DNA from: an uncultured Dorea sp. | GTDB lineage: Bacteria > Bacillota > Clostridia > Lachnospirales > Lachnospiraceae | Assembly (NCBI GenBank): GCA_910584265.1 | Contig: CAJTZE010000003.1 | Location: forward strand, 54,847-118,846 | Length of the DNA stretch: 64,000 bases | Direction: 5' to 3' | Shown here: in pieces, positions 1 through 9,156 of the stretch | How the letters are laid out: the number at the start of each line of letters is the position of its first letter | How positions within the stretch are numbered: the first letter of the stretch is position 1 | Made by a program: the position numbers and the translations under genes | The notes under the pieces: generated by a model | What the model saw: the letters and a program-made list of their open reading frames with translations, nothing else | Databases searched by the model: none | Told to the model about the DNA's origin: nothing

Positions 1-2
1 AA

Positions 3-62
3 ATAATAAAAACTGTTATCAGTGGCGAAAATGTATACATAGAAGAGGTGCAAAATGATTGA
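3..62 (+). CDS. Possible C-terminal tail of an upstream gene (partial)
   Basis: This reading frame is open from the left edge of the window to a TGA at 60-62. It would overlap the start of the next gene by eight bases, a spacing common in this operon. The 19 visible residues (ending ISGENVYIEEVQND) look like ordinary protein, while the other frames give a stop or an odd composition. Too little is present to name a function. Confidence 0.3.
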   Translation: MIKTVISGENVYIEEVQND

Positions 63-1185
63 AAGACATGATTTTATTGTATTTGCATTAGATCATTATA
101 ATCCATTAGGCGTAATCAGAAGCCTTGGAGAACATGGTATTTCTCCAATATATATTGCGGTAAAGCATCGGGTAGAATTAGGAACAAAAAGCAAATACCT
201 TTCGCAATGTTTTAAGGCGGCTACTGTCGAAGATGGATACAATATACTAATAAAAAATTTTGGCAATGAAAGAAAAGACAATTTACCGTTCTTAATAACA
301 TGTGATGATAGAACTACTGCATTTTTAGATGAAAAATATGACGAACTAAAAAATAGATTTATATTTTTTAATGCGGGTAAAAAAGGCCGCATCAAAGAGT
401 ATATGAATAAAAGCAGTATACTGGAATTGGCTAAGCGCCATGGATTAAAGGTATTGGAAACTCGTGTTGTCAGCCATGGTGAGATACCAGATGATTTGAG
501 TTATCCAGTTATTACAAAATCCATTTCACCAATCATAGGCGGCTGGAAATCAGATGTTCATATTTGTCAGTCAGCAGAAGAGCTTAAAGCTGCATATGAT
601 GAAATTGAAGCACCAACTGTATTAATTCAAAAATACATAGAAAAGAAAAATGAATATTGTCTGGACGGATATTGTGTGAATAGAGGCAGGAGGATGTTTC
701 ATGCAATTGTGTCGGAATATAATTATTTGATTCCCGGATATTATAGCCCATATATGACAGTATCCTCATTGGAGAATGAAGAAATCAAAAAATCCATTGA
801 AAGTATGATGACTGAAATCGGATTTGAGGGGATTTATGAAATTGAATTTTTGATTGACAAAGAGGATAATTACTATTTTCTGGAAATTAATTTTAGAAAT
901 TCGACGTGGAGCTATGCGGCAACAAAAGCAGGAATGCCGCTACCAATATTATGGGCTGAGTCAATGCTTACTGGGGTAATAAATGAAGAAAATTATAAAA
1001 AGATACCAGAGGGATTTACAGCGATGGTTGAACCAATTGACTATTCAAAACGAGTGGAGACCGGAAAGACTGACTTAGCTGATTGGTTAATTGATTTTAA
1101 AGAAGCTAATTGTGGATTTTATTGTAGTAAAGAAGATCCGAAACCATTTAAACAAGCTATATGTCACTGGAAAGAGTTAGGATGA
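55..1185 (+). CDS. ATP-grasp domain ligase in a polysaccharide cluster
   Basis: The 376-residue protein has an ATP-grasp layout. There is an N-terminal pre-ATP-grasp lobe (about residues 1-115) and a central lobe with ITKSISPIIGG and IQKYIEKKNEY. A metal-binding C-terminal part has EIEFLIDKEDNYYFLEINFRNS, in which the E and N residues should hold Mg-ATP. ATP-grasp enzymes join a carboxylate to an amine or thiol through an acyl phosphate. In this setting the likely role is adding an amino acid or similar group to a sugar or sugar precursor, but that is inference. The start follows GAAGAGGTG. The gene is very A+T-rich, like its six downstream neighbours. The substrate cannot be told from the sequence. 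Confidence 0.75.
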   Translation: MIERHDFIVFALDHYNPLGVIRSLGEHGISPIYIAVKHRVELGTKSKYLSQCFKAATVEDGYNILIKNFGNERKDNLPFLITCDDRTTAFLDEKYDELKNRFIFFNAGKKGRIKEYMNKSSILELAKRHGLKVLETRVVSHGEIPDDLSYPVITKSISPIIGGWKSDVHICQSAEELKAAYDEIEAPTVLIQKYIEKKNEYCLDGYCVNRGRRMFHAIVSEYNYLIPGYYSPYMTVSSLENEEIKKSIESMMTEIGFEGIYEIEFLIDKEDNYYFLEINFRNSTWSYAATKAGMPLPILWAESMLTGVINEENYKKIPEGFTAMVEPIDYSKRVETGKTDLADWLIDFKEANCGFYCSKEDPKPFKQAICHWKELG

Positions 1186-1279
1186 GAAGAATCAGGAAAT
1201 AAAGTTAAATACAAATTGGATAACTGTGGTTTTGTAATTTCAGATTTAATCAAAGTTAAAAGTTAGATTAGGAAAGAAA

Positions 1280-2134
1280 ATGAAAAAAATTTTAATATTG
1301 GGAAAATCTAGTTATTTAGGACAATCTTTTTTTGTGTGGATGAAGAAATATCCTTTGAATTATGAAGTTAATATTGTTTCGACAAGGAATTATGAATGGA
1401 AAAAAGAAGATTTTAGTTATTATGATGTAGTAGTAGATTTTGCAGGTGCAGCTCATATTAAAAAGATTTCAAATGATATGAAGCCTTTATTTTATTCTAT
1501 TAATCGTGATTTAAGTATTGAGTTAGGAGAGTATTCAAAGCGTAATGGAGTTAAACACTTTATTTTTTTTAGTTCAATGAATGTATATGGAGATTATTGT
1601 GAAAATATTACAGATAGAAATGCAGCAAATCCCATGAGTTTTTATGGCGATAGTAAACTGCAAGGAGATATTGGTTTACACAAATTAGCGGATAATAATT
1701 TTATAGTTGCAAGTATCAGACCGCCATTTGTATATGGAAAAGGGTGTAGTGGAAATTATAGAATAATAAGTCAAATTGCAAAAAAGATACCAGTATTCCC
1801 AAGGTTTAGTAATAAGAAAAGCATGATATATATTGATAACCTATGTGAGTTTGTACGTCTGATTATTGATGACGTGCGTGGAGGAGTATTTACACCACAG
1901 AATAAGGAACTTGTTTCAACATCTGTATTGGTAAAAGAAATAGCTAAAAATCACAGACATAAAATTTTTTTTACAAATTTTTTTAATTGGTCAATTATAC
2001 TAGGGAATATTTTTTGTAGAAAAATAAGACGAGCTTTTGGTGATGATTATTATTCTTTAGAAATTTCTGATTATTATGACTTTAAGTATTGCGTTGTGGA
2101 TTTTGAAGAAACAATTCGAAGAACAGAAATGTAG
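1280..2134 (+). CDS. NAD-dependent epimerase/dehydratase (short SDR) for nucleotide sugars
   Basis: This 284-residue protein belongs to the extended short-chain dehydrogenase family. The N-terminal Rossmann motif is LGKSSYLGQS, an unusual form of GxxGxxG. A DFAGAAHIKK stretch follows the fourth strand. The catalytic serine region is FFSSMNVYG and the YxxxK pair lies in FYGDSKLQGD. PPFVYGKG is a typical substrate-loop motif. Members convert UDP- or dTDP-sugars by epimerisation or dehydration. The protein is shorter than GalE (about 340 residues), so the C-terminal substrate domain is small. It probably makes a precursor for the glycan built by the neighbouring transferases. The exact sugar is unknown. 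Confidence 0.8.
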   Translation: MKKILILGKSSYLGQSFFVWMKKYPLNYEVNIVSTRNYEWKKEDFSYYDVVVDFAGAAHIKKISNDMKPLFYSINRDLSIELGEYSKRNGVKHFIFFSSMNVYGDYCENITDRNAANPMSFYGDSKLQGDIGLHKLADNNFIVASIRPPFVYGKGCSGNYRIISQIAKKIPVFPRFSNKKSMIYIDNLCEFVRLIIDDVRGGVFTPQNKELVSTSVLVKEIAKNHRHKIFFTNFFNWSIILGNIFCRKIRRAFGDDYYSLEISDYYDFKYCVVDFEETIRRTEM

Positions 2135-2229
2135 AAGACAACCAATACAATTACCTGTTTTACCTTATACAAAAAAGGCAGGATGATTAAGTGTAAAAAA
2201 TTTCAAAGAAAATGAAAGCAGGAAAATAC

Positions 2230-3345
2230 ATGAATAAAGTAATGCTGATATCGCCAAAGGATTACAATTTCTATAACTTTAGAAGTGAATTAATTATAGA
2301 ATTGCTAAATTTAAGTTATGAGGTGGTACTCGTATGTCCCTATGGTAAAAAAATTGACTATTTTACAGATAAAGGGTGTCGTTTTTTTAATATAGAAATG
2401 GATCGAAGGGGAAAGAATGTTTTTAAAGATTTAAAATTACTTAGTACATATAATGAGATATTAAAATTAGAAAAACCGGATGTTGTACTCACATATACTT
2501 CAAAGCCATCAATTTATGCTGGATATTTATGCGGCCGCCTCAAAATTCCTTATATAGTAAATAATGCAGGGTTAATGGAGACAAAGGGCTTTTTTAATCT
2601 ATTTATGAAATTACTTTATATTATTGGATGGTCAAAAGCATCATGCATTATGTATCAAAATAGAAGAGAACATGAAGTAGTTAATCGACTTTTGAAAAAT
2701 AAAGTCCATTATAGAGATATTCCTGGCTCCGGTGTAAACTTAAAAGAATTTTCATTTAAGGAATATCCTGTCTGTGATGATGTTATTATTTTTAATTATG
2801 TTGCACGTATTGGAAAGATAAAGGGTATTGAGGAATTGATTGAATGTGCTAAGCAGATTAAAGAGAAATATGATAATGTCCAATTTGTTTTGTATGGAGA
2901 TTATGATGATGAAAAATATCGAAAAGAAATAGAAGAATTGGCTGAACAAGGTATTTTGAAATACGGCGGCATTCAACTGAATATGAAACCGTATATCAAA
3001 GCAGCTCATGCAGTAATTCATCCAAGTTATTATGAAGGAATGACAAATGTTATATTAGAACATAGCGCAGTGGGCAGGCCATGTATCGGATCTGATATTC
3101 CTGGTATAAAGGAAGGGATTGATAATGGCAAAACAGGGTTTCTTTTTAAACTGAGAAATGTTGACGATATGGTTTCAGCTGTTCAGCGTTTCCTTGATTT
3201 GCCAAATTTAAAAAAAAGAGAGATGGGATGTTTAGCTAGGAAAAAGATGGAAAAAGAATTTAGCAGAGAAATTGTAACCAATATATATTTAGAAGAAATT
3301 AAAAGGATTACAAAATATGTTTCAGATAATGTAAAAACATTATGA
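2230..3345 (+). CDS. Glycosyltransferase family 4 (GT-B fold)
   Basis: The C-terminal half carries the GT-B donor site. FNYVARIGKIKGIEELIEC begins the second Rossmann domain, and HPSYYEGMTNVILEHSAVGRP contains the E-x7-E motif, followed by the usual SDIPGIKEGI and NGKTGFLF. The N-terminal acceptor half includes LTYTSKPSIYAGYLCG, a pattern seen in PglA/WbpH-type enzymes that add a HexNAc to undecaprenyl-PP-sugar. That sub-assignment is tentative. The ATG at 2230 was chosen because AGCAGGAAAA sits just upstream; an in-frame ATG at 2212 has no such site. It should act at the cytoplasmic membrane face during repeat-unit assembly. Confidence 0.85.
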   Translation: MNKVMLISPKDYNFYNFRSELIIELLNLSYEVVLVCPYGKKIDYFTDKGCRFFNIEMDRRGKNVFKDLKLLSTYNEILKLEKPDVVLTYTSKPSIYAGYLCGRLKIPYIVNNAGLMETKGFFNLFMKLLYIIGWSKASCIMYQNRREHEVVNRLLKNKVHYRDIPGSGVNLKEFSFKEYPVCDDVIIFNYVARIGKIKGIEELIECAKQIKEKYDNVQFVLYGDYDDEKYRKEIEELAEQGILKYGGIQLNMKPYIKAAHAVIHPSYYEGMTNVILEHSAVGRPCIGSDIPGIKEGIDNGKTGFLFKLRNVDDMVSAVQRFLDLPNLKKREMGCLARKKMEKEFSREIVTNIYLEEIKRITKYVSDNVKTL

Positions 3346-3358
3346 GGGGGATAGTTAA

Positions 3359-4033
3359 TTGTATAAACCGAATTATTATGAAAAAAAAGAAGAGTCAGAG
3401 CAGAAAAGATTAATTACGCATAAAAAATACAATGTTGTAGAATACAGAGAAAATGTGTGGAAAAGAGCTATTCCATTCATAAATATCATGTCATTATTAA
3501 CGAGGATATTACCTATAAATATAGCAAAAAAGAATCTTGAAAAGAAACGTTTTAAAGCAGGATGGTATAATATGGCTTGGAGATATGCCTTGCTTAAGAG
3601 ATTAGGCGTTAGATTTATTGGGAATGGCTATAGAATCATTCAGCCTAATGTATGCATTTATAATCCTGACAGATTGTCTATGGGGGAAAGAATTACAATA
3701 AATGATAATTCATATATAGAGTGCAGTGGAGGAGTAGAAATTGGATCTGATGTAATGATTGGACATGGAGTATCAATTTTATCTAATTCCCATAAATTTG
3801 ATGCATTGGATATACCCATGAATCAACAAGGGGAAACTTTTGATAAAATAGTAATAGGCAGTAATGTATGGATAGGTGCAAAAGCAACCATTTTGCAAGG
3901 AGTAACGATAAATGATGGAGCGGTTATAGGAGCACATTCGTTAGTAAATAAAGATGTTATAAAGAATGAAGTAGTTGGCGGGACGCCAATTCATCATCTC
4001 CGCGTTAGGGAATATGACGAAAGTATCTTTTGA
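3359..4033 (+). CDS. Left-handed beta-helix (hexapeptide) O-acetyltransferase
   Basis: From about residue 105 the protein shows hexapeptide-repeat periodicity (IGSDVMIGHGVSI, IGSNVWIGAKATI, INDGAVIGAHSLV) typical of the WbbJ/maltose acetyltransferase group. SNSHKF provides the likely catalytic histidine. The C-terminus has GGTPIHHLR, close to the usual G-x-PA end of the helix. The N-terminal 75 residues are basic and helical, with a hydrophobic stretch around IPFINIMSLLTRILPINIA that may bind membrane. The start is TTG with a strong GAGGGGG upstream, 14 bases after the previous stop. It probably acetylates a sugar of the repeat unit. Confidence 0.85.
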   Translation: MYKPNYYEKKEESEQKRLITHKKYNVVEYRENVWKRAIPFINIMSLLTRILPINIAKKNLEKKRFKAGWYNMAWRYALLKRLGVRFIGNGYRIIQPNVCIYNPDRLSMGERITINDNSYIECSGGVEIGSDVMIGHGVSILSNSHKFDALDIPMNQQGETFDKIVIGSNVWIGAKATILQGVTINDGAVIGAHSLVNKDVIKNEVVGGTPIHHLRVREYDESIF

Positions 4034-4092
4034 CACGCTAGTAATGATACATGTTTTGTGTGGAGTATGAGACAAAAACCGGAGAGAGATCA

Positions 4093-5265
4093 ATGAAAGT
4101 ATTTTTGGCAACTGAATTTAGATGTACAGTATATAAGGAAGAATATTATCTTGCAACTAGAGCGTATGTTATTTTTGTCAGATATGCAGAAGCTTTTGGA
4201 GATATTATATTATGTTCACGCTTTGAAAGAGTAGACGAATTACCATTTGATTGTGTGAGAGCCAATTTTGTAAAGGGTATCGTTGATTGTGAAAGTTTGG
4301 GAAAAACTTTACTTGGAGGATACAAAAATAAAATGATGCAAGCAATAAAGGATAGTGATTTGGTTGTAGGCAGATTTCCGTCCATAATTGCTTTTCGGGC
4401 ACGTGACTATGCAAAAAAACTAGGAAAAGTATTCGTAGCAGAATTAATGTGTGATGGATTAGATTCTTATTGGAATCATAGTTTAAAAGGAAAACTGATT
4501 GCTCCCTATATGACAATGAAGATGAGACAATGTACATGGGATGCAGACTTTGCTATTTATGTTACTGAAGAATTTCTACAAAGTAAATACCCATGTAAAA
4601 ATCCAACTATTAATGCATCAAATGTTGTAATTAAAGATATTAATCAGAAAATTCTTGCGGGAAGATTAGAAAAAATTAAACGGATGGATATAAATAACAT
4701 TAGTATGATGACATCTGCATGTGTCGCACAACATTCTAAAGGACAAGAGTATGTAATAAAAGCAATAGGTTTATTGAAAAAAAAGGGGATAAATGTTACA
4801 TATTATTTGGCAGGCGAGGGAAGCCAAAAGTATTTGAGGCAATTTGCACAAAAAGCCGGCGTTGAAGAGCAGATAATATTCATGGGGCGTTTGGCAATTG
4901 AGAGAATATTTGAAAAACTAGATGAAATTGATATATATATCCAACCCAGTTTACAAGAAGGTTTGCCGCGAGCGGTAATTGAGGCTTTAAGTAGAGCATG
5001 CCCTGTAATGGGAGCAAGAACAGCAGGTATTCCAGAACTTATGGATGATGAGTGTGTATTTGAAAGAGCATCTGCAGAGTCAATAGCTAAGACTGCAATG
5101 GTTATTTTAAAAAATGGTTTAGACGGATATGCAAAAAGGAATTTTGAACATAGTAAACTCTTTTTAAATGATACCTTGAATAAGAGACGTAATGAATTTT
5201 ACAAGCAGATAAGAAATAGAGTTATTCAAAATCAAGAATTGCTAAATATAATTAGTGAGGTTTAG
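4093..5265 (+). CDS. Glycosyltransferase family 4 (GT-B fold)
   Basis: The second glycosyltransferase of the cassette. The donor domain shows GEGSQKYLRQFA, then QPSLQEGLPRAVIEALSRACP with the E-x7-E pair, followed by GARTAGIPELM. The acceptor domain is less conserved and has aromatic stretches suited to membrane association. The ATG at 4093 is preferred because GGAGAGAGAT precedes it; an earlier in-frame ATG at 4051 lacks a ribosome binding site. The next gene starts two bases after the stop, so co-translation is likely. Donor and linkage cannot be predicted. Confidence 0.85.
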   Translation: MKVFLATEFRCTVYKEEYYLATRAYVIFVRYAEAFGDIILCSRFERVDELPFDCVRANFVKGIVDCESLGKTLLGGYKNKMMQAIKDSDLVVGRFPSIIAFRARDYAKKLGKVFVAELMCDGLDSYWNHSLKGKLIAPYMTMKMRQCTWDADFAIYVTEEFLQSKYPCKNPTINASNVVIKDINQKILAGRLEKIKRMDINNISMMTSACVAQHSKGQEYVIKAIGLLKKKGINVTYYLAGEGSQKYLRQFAQKAGVEEQIIFMGRLAIERIFEKLDEIDIYIQPSLQEGLPRAVIEALSRACPVMGARTAGIPELMDDECVFERASAESIAKTAMVILKNGLDGYAKRNFEHSKLFLNDTLNKRRNEFYKQIRNRVIQNQELLNIISEV

Positions 5266-5267
5266 GA

Positions 5268-6536
5268 ATGAATCATAATCCCAAGTTTTATATTTTAATA
5301 TCAATAATTGTGTCTGGATTTATTATACTTTTAAGTGATGAAAAACAAGTAAGCCTCCACATTTTAGCTATTTTTATTTTAGCAGTTACCTCATGCGTAG
5401 TTGTAAAATTTGATTTTTATCATCCTATGTGCTGGTATCCGCCCTTTTTTTTCTTGTATTCTTGCGGATACGCAATTTTATATGCCTTAAACATTACTGC
5501 TCAATATGGCTATTCAAAAAAATCTTTGGTTTATTCATGGATAGCTCTTGGGACAACTATTTTAGTGTTTCCCAGTAACAGAATTAGCTATACTCCGTTA
5601 AAACTGGAGCGTGATAATCTATTTTTAATTGAATTAGTATTAAATATTTCTCTATTGTTGAGTGTTTTAGCTATGTATAATATGGTAAATCGAGGTTTTT
5701 TAAATAAAGCAGACATATATGATAATTCTGGATTTTTTCTAAATTTTATTTTTAAAATACAATATTTGGTAATTATTGCCTTTACGTATAGTTTATACAT
5801 TCGATTATGCAAAAATGAAAAAATCTCTATTGTATGGGTTCTTAAAACATTTTCTGTGGTTATTGCGTTTAGTATGCTTACCGGAGAAAGAAACTATATG
5901 TTTCAAATTATATTATTGTTTATAGCTTGTCTATCGATTTATGGGAAATTATCTAAGAAACTTATTCTTATGCTTATTCCGGTTGGAATTGTATTGTTTC
6001 CATTAAGTCACGTATACAAATACTATTTTTTATCAGGTGTGAAAAATGTATTTAAGATTAATAATTTGATTTTTACGTTTTTAGATGGAGAATTTGTATC
6101 AGCCGGAAGAAATTTACAAATACTTATTTCCAATAATTGTGAAGGACTGATTGGAATAAAAGCTTTAACTAATGATTTTGTATCTACTTTTTTTTCAACC
6201 AATTTTTCAATACAACTTTGGTTTAATAATACCTTTTTTGCACATAGTTCAATAGGGTATGGGTTCACTCTTGTTGGAGAAGGATATGTTATGGGTGGAC
6301 TTAAGGGTGTGTTTTTCTTATTTTTGATAATAGGATTATTAGTAAGAATATTATATCTATATTCTGTTAAAAATCCATTTTATATGATCGTTTATTTATA
6401 TATGATACCTTTATTTATTTATACAATTCGTGCAGATTTTGGGAATTTAATTTCCCCCATGCTAAAGTATGCAGTTTTAGGCGGTGGTATAATGTATATT
6501 TTAGGAAAAATAAGGGTTAGATATGAGGCGGCATAA
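5268..6536 (+). CDS. Wzy-like oligosaccharide repeat-unit polymerase (membrane)
   Basis: A 422-residue, very hydrophobic protein with roughly ten to twelve membrane segments. A central extracellular loop (about residues 255-330) is rich in aromatic and small residues and includes a GEGYVMGG segment near its end. Topology, length and place between glycosyltransferases and a flippase are those of Wzy/EpsG-type polymerases, which join lipid-linked repeat units outside the membrane. Such proteins have little sequence identity, so the call rests on topology and context. Composition is among the most A+T-rich in the window. Confidence 0.7.
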   Translation: MNHNPKFYILISIIVSGFIILLSDEKQVSLHILAIFILAVTSCVVVKFDFYHPMCWYPPFFFLYSCGYAILYALNITAQYGYSKKSLVYSWIALGTTILVFPSNRISYTPLKLERDNLFLIELVLNISLLLSVLAMYNMVNRGFLNKADIYDNSGFFLNFIFKIQYLVIIAFTYSLYIRLCKNEKISIVWVLKTFSVVIAFSMLTGERNYMFQIILLFIACLSIYGKLSKKLILMLIPVGIVLFPLSHVYKYYFLSGVKNVFKINNLIFTFLDGEFVSAGRNLQILISNNCEGLIGIKALTNDFVSTFFSTNFSIQLWFNNTFFAHSSIGYGFTLVGEGYVMGGLKGVFFLFLIIGLLVRILYLYSVKNPFYMIVYLYMIPLFIYTIRADFGNLISPMLKYAVLGGGIMYILGKIRVRYEAA

Positions 6537-6537
6537 A

Positions 6538-7719
6538 ATGCTTAATTTAAATAAAAAATATTACATTGCAGTTGTTTGTAAAGTAATTGCAGTGCTTGTT
6601 TCGTTTATAAGTTCTGTACTTATTAGTCGGGGATTGGGTGTTGATTTAAAGGGAGAATATGCTTATATTACAGAATTAATTGAAATATTATATGTTATTT
6701 TCGGTATGGCATTAGGACAAACTTATGCTACATATAAATATTTATATGGGGAAAAAATTAGGACTATATTTATTGAATTGATATTTATACATGGATTTTT
6801 AGCATTTTTAATTTGTAATTTAATTGGAATCTTATGCGGATTTAATTTATTTACCATAGCAGTTTTAACAACTATAGCAGTAATCTGGGCTAATATAACA
6901 ATGGTAGCTGTTATTGACAATAGTATAAAAAGAAATATGATTACTACTGTGATTGATCTGGCCGGTCTTTTAATATTATCCGCTCTTTTTTATTTGAAAA
7001 TATTTACATTAGAGCTAGTGCTGATATATTATGCGGTTACAAAAATAGTAAATATTATAATCATTCTTTTTGCCTACTCTATTAAGCCGTCATATATAAA
7101 AATCAAATTTACAGAATTAATACGTATTTATAAGTATTGTTTAATTACAATGATAGTTATGTTATTAATAACAATTAATTATCGAGTAGACATAGTTATG
7201 ATTAGGCATTTATCTTCAAGTTCAGAAGTAGGAATATATAGCGTAGCAGTGACACTTTCTAATATATTTTTAGTTATTCCAGACGCATTTAAAGAGGTGC
7301 TGTTTGAAAAGGCATCAAATGGAGAACATAAGCAAGATGCTTATGCTTCTATAACCGCATCAATTGTAATATCAGGCATAATGATTATTGGTTTTTTGCT
7401 TTTTGGCAAATGGTTTATAAGCTTATTTTATGGAGCAGAATATGGTTCTTCATATAATTTGACATTAATTTTATGGCTGGGTACGGTTCCGTTAGTATTT
7501 TTTAAAGTTTTACAGCCAATTTATATTTCTTTAGGGAAACAGTCAATTGCAGCTATATATTTGGGAGTGTCTGCAGTAATCAATATATTAGTAAATTTAT
7601 CTTTTATTCGTAGATATAATGCAGTAGGTGCGGCATGGGCCACAACAATATCATATTCTATATGTGGTGTACTATTTTTATTATATTATAAATATAATTT
7701 ACTCAAACTTCGCACATAG
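6538..7719 (+). CDS. Wzx-like polysaccharide flippase (MOP superfamily)
   Basis: This protein of nearly 400 residues has about twelve membrane helices. Typical features of the family are the N-terminal helix with SVLISRGLGVDLKGEYAY, the middle RVDIVMIRHLSSSSEVGIYSVA and, near the C-terminus, NAVGAAWATTISY. Family members move undecaprenyl-PP-linked repeat units across the cytoplasmic membrane. The start at 6538 has GAGGCGG six bases upstream; 6523 is an alternative and would give a 14-base overlap with the polymerase gene. The final codons form the left arm of a 15-bp hairpin that closes the A+T-rich cassette. Confidence 0.8.
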   Translation: MLNLNKKYYIAVVCKVIAVLVSFISSVLISRGLGVDLKGEYAYITELIEILYVIFGMALGQTYATYKYLYGEKIRTIFIELIFIHGFLAFLICNLIGILCGFNLFTIAVLTTIAVIWANITMVAVIDNSIKRNMITTVIDLAGLLILSALFYLKIFTLELVLIYYAVTKIVNIIIILFAYSIKPSYIKIKFTELIRIYKYCLITMIVMLLITINYRVDIVMIRHLSSSSEVGIYSVAVTLSNIFLVIPDAFKEVLFEKASNGEHKQDAYASITASIVISGIMIIGFLLFGKWFISLFYGAEYGSSYNLTLILWLGTVPLVFFKVLQPIYISLGKQSIAAIYLGVSAVINILVNLSFIRRYNAVGAAWATTISYSICGVLFLLYYKYNLLKLRT

Positions 7720-7746
7720 GCACTTATTCAAGTGCGAAGTTTGAGT
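7701..7746 (+). terminator. 15-bp hairpin at the end of the glycan cassette
   Basis: The arms ACTCAAACTTCGCAC (7701-7715) and GTGCGAAGTTTGAGT (7732-7746) are perfect complements around a 16-base loop. The stop codon of the flippase gene lies in the loop. No clear T-run follows, so it may act as a transcript-end protecting stem or as a weak terminator. Confidence 0.55.
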
Positions 7747-7840
7747 TAATAATACATTTGAGAGGTTATCATTAAGAATCAGACGAGAATTTAAATTAGA
7801 TTGAAAAATATATTGTTATGTAAAGATGGAGGAGTTTATG

Positions 7841-9151
7841 ATGAACCTAACAGTAGCCGGCACCGGCTACGTCGGCTTAGTGGCCGGCGTATGCTTTGCC
7901 GAAAAAGGACACGACGTAACCTGCGTCGATATTGATGAGAAGAAAGTGAAATTAATGGAATCGGGCATATCGCCCATTTATGAAGCCGGACTGGAGGAGT
8001 TGATGAAAAAGAACAACGCTGCAGGACGGCTTCATTACACCACAGATTATGTGTCTGCATATGCCCATGCGGACGCTGTTTTTATCGGTGTCGGGACGCC
8101 GGAGATGCCGGACGGCAGTGCAGACCTTTCTTACATAGCTGCCGCTGCAAGGCAGATAGCGGAAAGCGTGGAACGGGACTGCCTTGTGGTGGTGAAATCC
8201 ACGGTTCCGATCGGGACGAATGACAAGGTGGAGCAGTTTATCCGGGATTTTCTGGTGCGGGATGTGAAGGTGGAGGTTGCCTCCAATCCGGAATTTCTTG
8301 CTCAGGGGACGGCGGTGCACGACACCTTGGAGGCGGCGAGGATTATCATCGGAACGGAGAGTAAGAAGGCAGAGGAAATTTTGAAGAAGATTTATGAACC
8401 GTTCCAGCTGCCGATTGTATCGGTCAGCCGCCGGTCTGCGGAGATGATCAAATATGCCAGCAATGATTTTCTGGCGTTGAAAATTTCATATATGAATGAT
8501 ATTGCAAACTTGTGTGAGCTTGTGGGGGCTGACATTGAGGATGTGGCAGAAGGAATGAAATACGATCGCCGGATAGGGGATCGTTTTTTAAATGCAGGAA
8601 TCGGTTACGGCGGCAGCTGTTTTCCGAAGGATACCAAGGCGCTGCGGTTTCTGGCGGATAAATACGGCTATAAGCTTAGGACTGTGGATGCGGCAGTGGA
8701 GGTGAATCAGGAACAGAAATTGAGGCTGTTTCAGAAAGCAAGTGACCGGATGATCACATTTTCCGGGCTGAAGGCTGCAGTGCTGGGACTGACCTTTAAG
8801 CCGGGAACGGACGATCTGAGAGAGGCGCCTTCTCTTACGAACGTACCGCTGTTATTGGAACAGGGAGCATATGTTTATGCCTATGACCCGGTGGGCATCG
8901 AGAATTTCCGCAGACGATTCCCGGAAGGGGTAAACCGGAATGGATTTATCTTCTATACGGAGAGTCCGGAGGAGGCATTGGAGGGAGCCGAGATCTGCTT
9001 TATATTTACCGAGTGGGAAGAGATAAGGGCGGTAACGCCGGAAGTATATAAGAAACTGATGCGGGTGCCGTTAGTATTTGACGGGCGGAATCTCTATAAG
9101 CCTTGGGAAATGTATAGGGCAGGCGTGGAATATTACAGTATTGGAAGGTAA
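7841..9151 (+). CDS. ugd: UDP-glucose 6-dehydrogenase
   Basis: The protein oxidises UDP-glucose to UDP-glucuronate with two NAD. It begins with the Rossmann motif AGTGYVGLVAGVCFAE, followed by the GTP/STVP loop VGTPEMPDGSADLSY and VVKSTVPIGT. The catalytic cysteine, about residue 260, is in GYGGSCFPKDTKAL. The C-terminal lobe has LTFKPGTDDLREAPS. About 436 residues is normal for the TuaD/Ugd family. GGAGG at 7829-7833 supports the ATG at 7841 or 7838 over the one at 7826. It is the first gene after the composition change and pairs with the epimerase gene five bases downstream. Confidence 0.96.
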   Translation: MNLTVAGTGYVGLVAGVCFAEKGHDVTCVDIDEKKVKLMESGISPIYEAGLEELMKKNNAAGRLHYTTDYVSAYAHADAVFIGVGTPEMPDGSADLSYIAAAARQIAESVERDCLVVVKSTVPIGTNDKVEQFIRDFLVRDVKVEVASNPEFLAQGTAVHDTLEAARIIIGTESKKAEEILKKIYEPFQLPIVSVSRRSAEMIKYASNDFLALKISYMNDIANLCELVGADIEDVAEGMKYDRRIGDRFLNAGIGYGGSCFPKDTKALRFLADKYGYKLRTVDAAVEVNQEQKLRLFQKASDRMITFSGLKAAVLGLTFKPGTDDLREAPSLTNVPLLLEQGAYVYAYDPVGIENFRRRFPEGVNRNGFIFYTESPEEALEGAEICFIFTEWEEIRAVTPEVYKKLMRVPLVFDGRNLYKPWEMYRAGVEYYSIGR

Positions 9152-9156
9152 AGAAT

